Shown: one piece after another, positions 33,695-41,335 of the stretch
Numbering within the stretch: the first letter of the stretch is position 1
Layout: each line of letters begins with the position of its first letter
DNA from: CAYNNP01 sp964398215
Lineage (GTDB): Bacteria; Planctomycetota; Planctomycetia; Pirellulales; Pirellulaceae
Assembly: GCA_964398215.1 (NCBI GenBank)
Contig: CAYNNP010000030.1
Span: forward strand, 1 to 41,420
Length of the DNA: 41,420 nt
Direction of reading: 5' to 3'
Translations under genes and position numbers: made by a program
Notes under the pieces: generated by a model
The model's database searches: none
What the model saw: only the letters and a program-made list of their open reading frames with translations
Told to the model about the DNA's origin: nothing

Positions 33695-34522
33695 CTATGC
33701 TGCAACTCGGTCGAGACGTTCGGCAACCCGAGACGCTTCTTGAGCGATGACTTCTTCTGCAAGCGCCTGATAGTCGGTCGCGCCATTGCTACTGGCGGAG
33801 TAGTCAAAAATTGACTTGCCGAAACTGGGAGCTTCAGCCAGACGGATGTTGCGACGGATTCGCGTATCAAAGAACTTCGCGCCACGGAAAAACTCTCGCG
33901 ACGATTTGCATGCCGAAAAGAACTCGTCGATGTCCGTGCTGACTTCGGCTGCCAATCGAGTGTTCGAATCGTACATGCATAGTACGACTCCACTAAGCCG
34001 AAGCGCGCTGTTGAGTCGGCGTGAGACAACTTCAATTGTGCGAAGTAACTTGCTCAATCCGTGAAGTGCCAAGAAATGGGGCTGTAGTGGAAGGAAGACT
34101 TCGCTGACAGCAACCAAAGCGTTGACGGTCAACACACCTAAACTTGGCGGACAATCTAGGATCAAGTAGTCGAATTCTTCATCGTCGTCTTGTAGCTTGT
34201 CTCGCAAAATCATCTCACGACCAACTTCGCCCGCCAATTCTAGTTCGGCGGCTGCCAAGTCCAGGTTGGCTGGTACGACCGATAGTTTGTCGGTGATGTG
34301 ACGTCGCGATTGCGTGATCGATGCGTTGTTGCAAAGAACCTCGTACATGCTGTTCTCGCCTTCATGAGCAGTGATGCCCAAGTGCAGCGAAGCGTGTGCT
34401 TGTGGATCCAGGTCAATCAGACAAACGCGTCTTCCGGCTTCGGCCAAAGCCGCCGCAAGATTGACGCTACTGGTCGTCTTTCCAACTCCGCCTTTCTGGT
34501 TGATCACGGCAATTGAACGCAT
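33695..34522 (-). CDS. ParA/Soj-family ATPase (orphan, no ParB adjacent)
   Basis: 275 residues from the ATG at 34522, with AGGA 8 bases upstream; an in-frame extension to 34564 adds 14 residues before the usual MRSIAVINQKGG start. The deviant Walker A KGGVGKTT, the Walker A' segment CLIDLDPQAHASLHLG and Walker B YLILDCPPSLGVL define the ParA/MinD superfamily. The sequence FEAPSFGKSIFDY-like segment (RLAEAPSFGKSIFDYSAS) is typical of chromosomal Soj proteins. No parB gene or parS-like palindrome is visible nearby. The next gene on this strand encodes a small acidic protein, which could be its partner. Roles in segregation or in positioning of a protein complex are both possible. Confidence 0.9.
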   Translation of the reverse strand: MRSIAVINQKGGVGKTTSSVNLAAALAEAGRRVCLIDLDPQAHASLHLGITAHEGENSMYEVLCNNASITQSRRHITDKLSVVPANLDLAAAELELAGEVGREMILRDKLQDDDEEFDYLILDCPPSLGVLTVNALVAVSEVFLPLQPHFLALHGLSKLLRTIEVVSRRLNSALRLSGVVLCMYDSNTRLAAEVSTDIDEFFSACKSSREFFRGAKFFDTRIRRNIRLAEAPSFGKSIFDYSASSNGATDYQALAEEVIAQEASRVAERLDRVAA

Positions 34523-34624
34523 CTTGAATTCCTGTGAGAAATACGCGAGTATTTGAATGAACAATCGTTCAGCAGCATGGGCCTGCTGGACGTTTCGATT
34601 TTTGTAATGACAGCGCTTGAGCGA

Positions 34625-34867
34625 TCAAGCGGCTCGGTTGCGTGTTAGTTGTTGGTAGGCGAGGACAACGTCATACAGGTCTTTGTCGATTTGCACATTG
34701 TCATCAGCAAAGTCCAGAATCCACGTACTGTTGTTCATCATGGCTTCTCGAATCACCTCAGTGAATTTCCCAAACGGTACGGATACCATCTGTTTTTCAT
34801 TGGGTTGTGAAGTTTCGTCGGTGCCAGCGCCGTTGTGGTTGAACAATCGGAGGCGTGATTGGCTCAT
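34625..34867 (-). CDS. Small acidic protein of unknown function upstream of the ParA-like gene
   Basis: 80 residues, starting at the ATG at 34867. No signal peptide or membrane segment. The middle (SVPFGKFTEVIREAMMNNST) and the end (WILDFADDNVQIDKDLYDVV) look like a compact folded domain with helices and a strand. I do not recognise the family. It lies 102 bases upstream of the ParA-like start on the same strand, so the two may be co-transcribed. Coding is supported by a clean frame, balanced composition and a gene-like position, but no strong ribosome-binding site is visible. Confidence 0.6.
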   Translation of the reverse strand: MSQSRLRLFNHNGAGTDETSQPNEKQMVSVPFGKFTEVIREAMMNNSTWILDFADDNVQIDKDLYDVVLAYQQLTRNRAA

Positions 34868-35265
34868 GTTGGAAAGCTCTTGGCGATCAGGATGGAATGG
34901 ACGGCACGCTCTTGAGTGACGGACCGTTTTCTACCCATCGACTTTACCGGTTAGGATGGTTGAGCGGATTCTGCGGAATTTGTGGCTTTGTGCTAAATCG
35001 AGTGTTTCACAGCATCTGGCAACCAAAGTCCATTGCGGTGCTGGCCGGTCCATTGGAAAAAACGCTGCTTTATGTGCCCGTTTGACCCCGTGGAGTCGTT
35101 GACATGGCGAGCGTCCCGCGCTATGTTCGCTCGCTGTGGGACTATGGAATTGCCCACGCAACTGGCATTATTCCCGAGTCTTTTGATCTCAAAAGGCTTA
35201 ATTCGTAAAGTTGATGCTCCCGCCTGCTATCAAATGCTGGACGCATCTATAAAAGAGACCGGCTT
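34868..35265. other. Intergenic spacer without a recognised gene
   Basis: 398 bases between divergent genes. Short open frames here lack coding character. Around 35105-35143 there is an imperfect palindrome (GTCCCGCG ... TGTGGGAC with inner GAGCG ... CGCTC), possibly another decayed REP-like element. Promoters for both flanking genes should lie here, but I cannot name boxes with confidence. Confidence 0.4.
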
Positions 35266-38200
35266 ATGGCTGTCGATCTAGATGCAATTGCTCGCCGTGG
35301 GCATTGTGATGTTTCTGCGTTAAAGAACGCTCTGAATCCTCTTGAGCAAGGCTACTCGCCTTCGTTCCTCGCCAGATATCGGCGAGATGAACTTGGTGGT
35401 GTCGATGAAGCGAGCCTATGGTCGGTCGCGGCCGGATTGGCGCTCGACAATTCGGTCGAGCAGCAACGGACCGAGCTGTTGAAGAAATGGCAAGAGACGT
35501 CGTTGGCTGATCCTGCGATCGGTGCCGCGATTCAAAAGTCGCATTCAAAGCGAATGTTACTTCGGCTTGCCAGGCGCTTGAAGAAAGAAGACGGCGCGAC
35601 GGTATCCGATAGCGATCGCTTGGCAGTCCGGCTTTTGAATCCGGCCAAAGGTGACCCAGCCGAAATCTCTGAGCTATGCGCGCTGATCGAAGGTGTCGAT
35701 GCATCGGCTGCTGAAGCTGGGCTAGATAAAGCTCTCGCAGAACGACTTTCCGGTGATCCGCGAGTCATTGATGCCGCTGTGCGTTGGCTTGCAAAAAATG
35801 CAAAGATCCATGTAGCAGGAATCCAAGATCCGCATACTGGTGAAGATTCTGGCGCAGCGACGGAAACAAAATCCAAAGCACAGGCCAACAAAGACGACAG
35901 CAAGCCTGACGATAACGTAGCCGGCCAAGAACAGCCAGCTGACAATACGCCAACAGCAGAGGCTGCACCTGCACCGAGTGAGCCAACGGAAACGGTTGAT
36001 GCTGTCGCTGCGGAAGCAACAACGGCTAGCCCCGATGCAACTGCCGAATCTACGGACACAGCTGCAGCCGCGACCGAAGATGCAAAGGCGCAAACAGAGG
36101 CTGCCCCAACTGCGGCTGCTGAAACCCCAGCGACAACTGATGATGCGGCGGCTCCAGCTGCTGAAGCCACGACCACTGAACCAGCTAGCGCTGACGCTAC
36201 AACAACAAAGCAAGACGAGGCTGCGCCGAAAAAGCAGACTGCTGGCAACCCCAAGGCTGGCGGCAAAGCGAAACAAGAGCCCAAGAAGAAATCAAAGAAG
36301 ATTTCGCCGCGACAACGTCGGCGCCGCTGGTTGGTTAGCGTCCTAAAGCCACTGGAAGGCAAGCGGTTGATCGCCAACAAAGTAAGCGCGTTTCAGATCG
36401 TCATGCTGGGGCGAGCGCTGCGCAGCCAAGTTGCCACCTGCATTTTTGAATATGACGCCAATAAACTCGTTGGCGAAATTCAAAAGTCGGTTGGCGGTAT
36501 CAATCGCAAACTGGAAACCAAGCTTCAAGAAATTGTACTTGAGCACGAAGCCAATATTCGAGAAGCAGCCGAAACGGCATGGTGGGACGAACTGCATGAG
36601 CGTGCATCGGCCAAGTTGCTTGGGATCGCTGCTGACCAATTGCGAGAACACATCAACCGTGGCGCCGTCGAAGCCAATGTGGTGATGTCGATCGATGCAG
36701 TTGGACCACGGACTGCGGCAACGACGATTGTTGCTGCCGACGGACGAGTATTGCACTGTGAAGACTTGCCTTGCCAGATAAGCGGCGCTCTGCGTGCTCA
36801 AGCCGTCAATAAAATGGGCGAACTGATTCACACGCAGAATGTTGATCTGATCGTTATCAGCAACGGGCCCGCGCGGCGGTCCTGCATGATTGCCCTGAGC
36901 GATTTGATCAAGCAATCGCCTGAGGGATCCATTCGCTATACGTTGGCTGACCGCAGTGGCGCGGATTCGTATGCCAGCAGCGATGTAGCCAATCAAGAAA
37001 TGCGTAGCACGCCACGACGTTTTCGAGCGTCAGCTTGGTTAGCATTTTCGGTTTTGCAGCCGGCTCAAGCCTATGCAAAAATCGATCCGTTAAAATTGCG
37101 TTTAGCGTCCTTTCAGCGTGAACTTTCCGACGACGCACTTTCCGCTGCACTTGAAAATGTGATGGTCGGTGGCGCATCGCGTGGTGGTGTGGACGTGAAT
37201 TCGGCTTCACCAGAATGGCTTGCTCGTTTGCCAGGCATGAACAGAGAAGCCGCAAAGAAAATCGATCAACAACGTCGCCAACAGTTGTGGGATTCCAGAT
37301 CCGCGCTACTTGAATCGGAAGTCTGGGACGCCGAGATCGGTGCACGCCAAGCCATTCCGTTCTTAAGAGTCTTTGGCAGCGAAGAAGTATTGGATGGAAC
37401 ACTGATTCATCCCGATGATTATCCGCTAGCCAAAAAACTGGCGAAAACGCTGGGGATCGAACTTCCACCGGCGTGCCCTCCAGGTTACGAAACGCCGAAT
37501 TTCGAAGAAGCAGTCGAGCCCGCTGCTGAGCCGAATTTGGCCGCCGAGCCGACGGAGCCAGCGCCCGCCGAAGTACAAGACGTGTCGGCCGCAGTCGAAC
37601 AGAACGCGCCGACATCTTTTGCCGAAGACGTCAAGCTAGAAGCAACCGACGAGCCCAAGGCTGATGCCGACGACTCAAGCGAACCGTCAACCGAACAACC
37701 AGAAGCTTCGGCCGAATCAACTCCTGAAGAAACACCATCGGCAGAAACGACTTCTGAAGATGCTGCCAGCACTGGTGACAGTCCAGAGGCTTCTTCCGAT
37801 GACGAACCCGNNNNNNNNNNNNNNNNNNNNNNNNNNNNNNNNNNNNNNNNNNNNNNNNNNNNNNNNNNNNNNNNNNNNNNNNNNNNNNNNNNNNNNNNNN
37901 NNNNNNNNNNGAACCCGAAGCACCAACCGATCAGCCTGCCGAGCCACAAGCTGGTTCGGAATCAGCCGATCAACCGACTCCGAATCCAGTTCCTGAACAG
38001 GTGCGGCGACCACGACCAGAACGTGCCCAAGTCGACAAGTGCATCAAGGAATGGCAAGTCGGGAAGCGACGCGTCAACCAACTTGTCAATTGGCTTTGCG
38101 ATCCATTTGGCGACAGCGATGTTTCCAGTCGCCCGCCAGCGGTCCTGAAGGGAATCCCAACGCTAAAGCAATTGAAGCAAGGCGATGAAGTCATCGGGGT

Positions 38201-39014
38201 TGTTGTTGGTGTCGTTGGCTTTGGCGTTTTTGTCGAACTGGCTCCCGATTGCAATGGACTGATCCACGTCAGCAAAGTGTCTGATCGTTACGTCGAAGAT
38301 CTGCACGAAGCGATCCAGGTTGGCGACGTGATCACAATGTGGGTCACTGGAATCGATGAAAAGAAACGGCGTGTTGCACTGAGTGCTATCTCGCCTGAAC
38401 GAGAACAAGAACTACAACGGCAACGTGAAAACGCTCGCGGAACGCGTGGCGGAGGTCGTGGAGGCGACGGACGAGGGCGACGTGGCGGTAGCGGTTCAGA
38501 TCAGCGAGCAGGTCGCAGCGGCGGCGGCGGTGGTCAATCGCAAGCTAGAGGCGGTGGCGGTGGTGGCCAAGGACGCGGGCGTGGTGGTGCTGGCGGCGGC
38601 AAACCACGATCCGATCGTGGTGGTGGCAGAGGTCGTGATCGCGACAACCGTGGTGGTGGACGTGGTCGTGGCAAGAAACCTGAGTCGTATCGTGTGGTTG
38701 GAAAAGCAGTTGCGGCGCCGATTTCCGATGCGATGCAGAAAGGCGACGAGCCCCTGCGTTCTTTCGGTGATTTGATGCAGTTCTACAAGAAAGAGGAGCC
38801 TGTGGTTGAGCAACCAGCCGCTGAGTCCAAACCCAAACCGGACGACGCACCACCAGCAGCCGAAACACCTGTGGAAACAAAAGCGGCGGACACTGAAAAA
38901 ACGCCCGACGTTCCAGTCGAACCATCGCCTGCTTCTGAACCTGTCCAGTCATCGCAGCCGCCTACGGCGGAGTCCACTGACGCTCCGCCAAGTGATTCAA
39001 GCGAATCAGAATAA
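35266..39014 (+). CDS. Tex-like RNA-binding protein (YqgF-like, HhH, S1) with large low-complexity insertions
   Basis: One gene across an assembly gap, about 1213 residues if the edges are joined at their 7-base overlap. Tex core parts: N-terminal YSPSFLARYRRDELGGVDEA; RNase H-like YqgF segment near 475-550 (VMSIDAVGPRTAATTIVAAD, lacking the usual DPG); helix-hairpin-helix part with VDVNSASPEWLARLPGMN and GTLIHPDDYPLAKKLAKTLG; S1 domain with VVGFGVFVELAPDCNGLIHV. Added to this: an Ala/Thr/Glu/Pro-rich insert (about 190-345), a second acidic one around the gap, an Arg/Gly-rich tail (38430-38680) and a Pro/Glu-rich end. Tex proteins act in transcription and RNA turnover. The stop overlaps the next gene (TAATG). 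Split frames around the N run are artefacts. Confidence 0.85.
37811..37910. other. Assembly gap (100 N) inside the Tex-like gene
   Basis: The edges read GATGACGAACCCG before and GAACCCGAAGC after, sharing seven bases. As drawn, the frame shifts across the run. Joining at the shared bases restores one frame, though extra repeat units may be missing in this Glu/Pro/Ala-rich stretch. Confidence 0.9.
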
Positions 39015-39511
39015 TGAGTGACGACGATTTTAAATCACGCCTGGAGTCGGCGATTGCGCGCGGCCAGCGCCGAGCGCGAGCAACTGCTGACGAGGAGCGC
39101 CGCAAACAGCTTTCCGAAGAAGAGCTCAAACGCATGCACTCGTCATTCAGGCTTTCCTTGTCTGAACGCATCGAGAAAGCGGTTGCGCAGGTTGCCGACC
39201 ATTTCCCAGGCTTTCGCCAAGAATCTTTGTTCGGTGAGGTCGGTTGGGGAACGGCGTGCTTTCGTGACGACCTAGCGATCACCGATGGACGGCGCACCAA
39301 CCACTACAGTCGCTTGGAATTGGTCGTTCGGCCATTCAGTGATCTGAAAGTGTTGGACTTAAAAGGAAAAGGCACTGTGCTGAACCGAGAATTGTTTCAG
39401 CGCGGGCATTTCGTTCCTTTGCAAGACGTTGATCTGGACGAATTCAATCAATTGATTGATTCGTGGGCCATCGAATTTGCTGAGTTGTATTCTTCAAAGA
39501 GCGGCAAATAG
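39014..39511 (+). CDS. Conserved-looking hypothetical protein coupled to the Tex-like gene
   Basis: 165 residues. The ATG at 39014 overlaps the last base of the Tex-like stop (TAATG), so the genes are co-translated. A charged helical N-terminal half (SRLESAIARGQRRARATADE, about 1-60) leads to a mixed alpha/beta half with YSRLELVVRPFSDLKVLDL and RGHFVPLQDVDLDEFNQLI. No signal peptide or membrane segment. I do not recognise the family. Coupling suggests a role with the Tex-like RNA-binding protein. Its end is separated from the minus-strand RNA terminator by 58 bases. Confidence 0.7.
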   Translation: MSDDDFKSRLESAIARGQRRARATADEERRKQLSEEELKRMHSSFRLSLSERIEKAVAQVADHFPGFRQESLFGEVGWGTACFRDDLAITDGRRTNHYSRLELVVRPFSDLKVLDLKGKGTVLNRELFQRGHFVPLQDVDLDEFNQLIDSWAIEFAELYSSKSGK

Positions 39512-39569
39512 AATCTGCGCCGCGACGTTCCGTTTTGGTCAAGCTGCCAGCGTTTGAACGGAAGCGCAC

Positions 39570-39608
39570 AAAAAGAGCCCCCGAACCGATACCTCTCGAT
39601 TCGGGGGC
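39570..39608 (-). terminator. Intrinsic terminator of the permuted-tRNA operon
   Basis: On the minus strand GCCCCCGAA (39608-39600) and TTCGGGGGC (39585-39577) form a perfect 9-bp GC-rich stem, followed at once by TCTTTTT (39576-39570). The T-run lies only on the minus-strand side, so it ends transcripts coming from 40680. This frames the two RNAs as part of that transcription unit. Confidence 0.85.
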
Positions 39609-39653
39609 GGTATGCACTGGCCCTGATGCGTTCTGTTCACGGATTTCCGTTTA

Positions 39654-39777
39654 ATTCGGTGATGCTAAGTCTAAAGTTCCTGCGTGCTGCGATTGCACCA
39701 TCCCCGCTTGAGTTGACAATAAAAAGAGCGGGGAGAAGGAGTTGAACCTTCATCTCAGAAACGAATTTTCACCAAAC
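39654..39777 (-). ncRNA. Circularly permuted tRNA-like RNA B
   Basis: Minus-strand order: anticodon-type 3' strand GTTTCTG (39762-39756), 4-nt variable region AGAT, T-arm GAAGG-TTCAACT-CCTTC (39751-39735), acceptor 3' strand TCCCCGC (39734-39728), 20-nt linker (39727-39708), acceptor 5' strand GCGGGGA (39707-39701), TG, D-arm GTG-CAATCGCAG-CAC (39698-39684), G, then CAGGAAC (39682-39676). The acceptor strands pair perfectly over 7 bp, and GTTTCTG pairs with CAGGAAC (one G-T). An outer stem GTTTGGTG (39777-39770) with CACCGAAT (39661-39654) may extend the helix. The octamer AGACTTAG is at 39672-39665. No anticodon can be assigned, because the loop region is where the ends lie. Confidence 0.8.
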
Positions 39778-39812
39778 CTTGATTGAACAGATGACGGTGC
39801 GGGGGTCAGTCT

Positions 39813-39954
39813 GGAGCAATAACCTAAGTCTTACGTGGTTGCCTCTGCCAATTGGGCTACCCCAACGATTACTTTTCTACAGCGTTGGGGGCAGGATTCG
39901 AACCTGCACTATGACCACATTTTTAATCTAAAACTAAAACTAAGCTTGTGCTCC
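39813..39954 (-). ncRNA. Circularly permuted tRNA-like RNA A
   Basis: Minus-strand order: anticodon-type 3' strand ATGTGGT (39920-39914), variable CATAGT, T-arm GCAGG-TTCGAAT-CCTGC (39907-39891), acceptor 3' strand CCCCAAC (39890-39884), 17-nt linker (39883-39867), acceptor 5' strand GTTGGGG (39866-39860), TA, D-arm GCC-CAATTGGCAGA-GGC (39857-39841) with the conserved GG, A, then ACCACGT (39839-39833). Acceptor strands pair perfectly over 7 bp; ATGTGGT pairs with ACCACGT (one G-T). GGAGCA (39954-39949), inside the last codons of the upstream gene, can pair with TGCTCC (39818-39813). The octamer AGACTTAG is at 39831-39824. The T-loop and D-arm are fully canonical, so tRNA-modifying or processing enzymes could act on it. 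Confidence 0.85.
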
Positions 39955-40680
39955 GAACACAAAGTCGAAGACTTTGTTTCCAATCTTCACCTCATCGACT
40001 TCGCGACTATTTGCTTCTTCACGAGCAAATTTGATCGCATCTACCAATCGGCGAATACGGCCTAGCAACTCATTTTTTTCCTGAGCCGCCAAGGCACCAC
40101 TAAATTTTACGGTACGCCACTGTCCAACAGTGACGTCTTCATGATACATCTCGACCTGCGCTGGGTGCTTGTCAGTCGCTTCGTAAAGAATGTGACTTCG
40201 AGGCACCTTTTTTGTCCGGTTGCTAACGGCAGGCTCCGTTGTAAAGCAATCGGCGTTTTCATCAAACGACCATTTTTCGGCCGGGTCCAAAACTGGAATC
40301 TGCGAAACAAACGTTTTCATATCACCAAGCTGCTTTTCCAAGAACAACAGATAAGTGACAGGTACATTCTTCAGCAGAACATTGCCATCGACCGAAACGT
40401 CGCCACGAGCTTCGCAGTTGGCATAGTCTTGGGTTGCAGCCAGATCGAACAGGTCGGCTAGCGCCTCTCGTGCTTGTCCAATCGCATCCTTGGCGGTCAC
40501 CTGGATGTTTTTGCTTTCAGATGGAAGTGCTTCTCCGTCCTCATCAGCAGGCTGATAGGTCCGAGAGATACCATCGAACAGGGTTGGTTTCTGAAGCTTC
40601 TTGTAGATCTCAGTCAGTTCTTTTTGCGACTGAGATTTCTTGCCATTCAGAATAGCAATGATTTGATTTAATTTGGCCAT
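39940..40680 (-). CDS. Uncharacterised protein upstream of two permuted tRNA-like RNAs (DUF7873-like)
   Basis: 246 residues from the ATG at 40680. No signal peptide or membrane segment, so cytoplasmic. Segments that look conserved are MAKLNQIIAILNGKKSQSQ at the start, LFDGISRTYQPADEDGEALP, VPVTYLLFLEKQLGDMKTFV, YEATDKHPAQVEMYHEDVTV and AIKFAREEANSREVDEVKIG near the end. I recall closely similar proteins of unknown function mainly from actinobacteria, filed as DUF7873, but this is memory, not a search. A mainly alpha-helical first half and mixed second half are apparent; no catalytic motif is known to me. Its stop lies 20 bases before RNA A and the shared terminator is at 39570-39608, so protein and RNAs are probably one transcription unit. 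Horizontal acquisition is possible. Confidence 0.85.
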   Translation of the reverse strand: MAKLNQIIAILNGKKSQSQKELTEIYKKLQKPTLFDGISRTYQPADEDGEALPSESKNIQVTAKDAIGQAREALADLFDLAATQDYANCEARGDVSVDGNVLLKNVPVTYLLFLEKQLGDMKTFVSQIPVLDPAEKWSFDENADCFTTEPAVSNRTKKVPRSHILYEATDKHPAQVEMYHEDVTVGQWRTVKFSGALAAQEKNELLGRIRRLVDAIKFAREEANSREVDEVKIGNKVFDFVFGAQA

Positions 40681-40815
40681 GTGTCGTTTTTCTCACTATT
40701 ATTTTCGTTTTCAATCCTATTCAGACGCGTGAAGAGTCAGAAAGGTTCGCGCGCGCCGTCAGATTGGAGTTGCCAGCTGCAACTCGTTTGTTGGCGAATA
40801 AAAGATGAGTTCTGC

Positions 40816-40833
40816 GGCAGACTCTGGTCTGCC
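40816..40833 (-). terminator. Hairpin after the Flp pilin gene
   Basis: GGCAGAC (40816-40822) and GTCTGCC (40827-40833) form a 7-bp stem with loop of 4, just 8 bases past the pilin stop. A short T-rich stretch (CTTTTATT) follows about 15 bases later on the minus strand, so termination is plausible but not textbook. The rest of 40681-40815 should hold the promoter of the DUF7873-like gene. Confidence 0.5.
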
Positions 40834-40840
40834 AGACGCC

Positions 40841-41026
40841 CTAGTTGCCAATCGCACCGCCGATTGCGGTCGCCGATTCATCAAAATTATCTGCGGTGCG
40901 TTCTCCGAACAAAGCCACAGACGCGATCACAGCCAACAGGATCAACATTAGCAACACAGCATACTCAACAGCCGTTGCACCGTTGTCATCAGCAAGAAAG
41001 TCACGAATAGATTTCAAAATAGCCAT
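40841..41026 (-). CDS. Flp-type pilin (type IVb prepilin)
   Basis: 61 residues. The N-terminal leader ends in DDNG, followed by ATAVEYAVLLMLILLAVIASV: a Gly at the prepilin peptidase site, the conserved Glu at position 5 of the mature form and a hydrophobic helix. This is the Flp/Fap pilin signature of tight-adherence (Tad) pili. It would be inserted in the inner membrane, trimmed by a TadV-type peptidase and assembled into fibres for surface attachment. No other tad/cpa genes are in the window, so the assembly machinery must be elsewhere. A hairpin follows its stop. The start is the ATG at 41026. Confidence 0.88.
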   Translation of the reverse strand: MAILKSIRDFLADDNGATAVEYAVLLMLILLAVIASVALFGERTADNFDESATAIGGAIGN

Positions 41027-41262
41027 GAGACAAGATTCATAACAGGACGAAAACGACCGCCGATCGGATGGCAGTCAACGACTATACATAGCTCAACATC
41101 AAGCGAATCGTGACCAGAAGTGTCCTAGACCCACCCAGATTTGGGGCATCTTGGAGCGGTTAAAACGAATGCAAGGCGTCTGCGCGTCCGCTTTCCGATG
41201 ACCGCAGGCTGGGAAATTGTTTTGCTCCGCAGGTCATTTCAGCGGACGCCAGAGGCATTGGT

Positions 41263-41335
41263 TTTTGGTAACCCGAAGTGTGAGCGAGGGACCGAGCCAA
41301 GATTGATTTTCCCTCACGCATTTTGGCGTTGGGCT
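41263..41335 (+). repeat. Degraded, inverted copy of the REP-like palindrome (copy 3)
   Basis: The left arm 41263-41292 matches the 30-base arm of copy 1 at 28 of 30 positions, and the loop (CGAGCCAAGATTGATTTT) matches the reverse strand of copy 1's loop, so orientation is opposite. The right arm is decayed after TCCCTCACGC. It lies in the 394-base stretch 41027-41420, where I see no gene; the open frame across it is repeat-derived. Confidence 0.8.

Noticed and set aside
33695..34867. A replication origin or parS region near the ParA-like gene
   Set aside because: I see no dnaA, parB, gidA/gidB genes, DnaA-box cluster or parS palindrome.
35532..36380. Long minus-strand open frame opposite the Tex-like gene
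   Set aside because: It is the Ala/Val/Ser-rich shadow of the low-complexity coding sequence and has no start signal or family resemblance.
35266..39014. Separate Tex-like and S1-domain genes, the second starting at 38001
   Set aside because: The reading frame runs from the end of the gap at 37911 straight into the S1 part, the domain order is that of a single Tex protein, and the break lies at the N run.
39654..39954. A single ordinary tRNA made from the 5' half of RNA A and the 3' half of RNA B, in normal order with an intron
   Set aside because: The acceptor strands of that combination (GTTGGGG with TCCCCGC) do not pair, whereas each permuted combination pairs perfectly in both acceptor and T-arm context.
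39654..39954. Permuted (two-piece) tmRNA
   Set aside because: There are two copies, both have true D-stems, no tag-peptide frame or pseudoknot region is visible, and the acceptor stems lack the alanine-type G-U pair expected for tmRNA.
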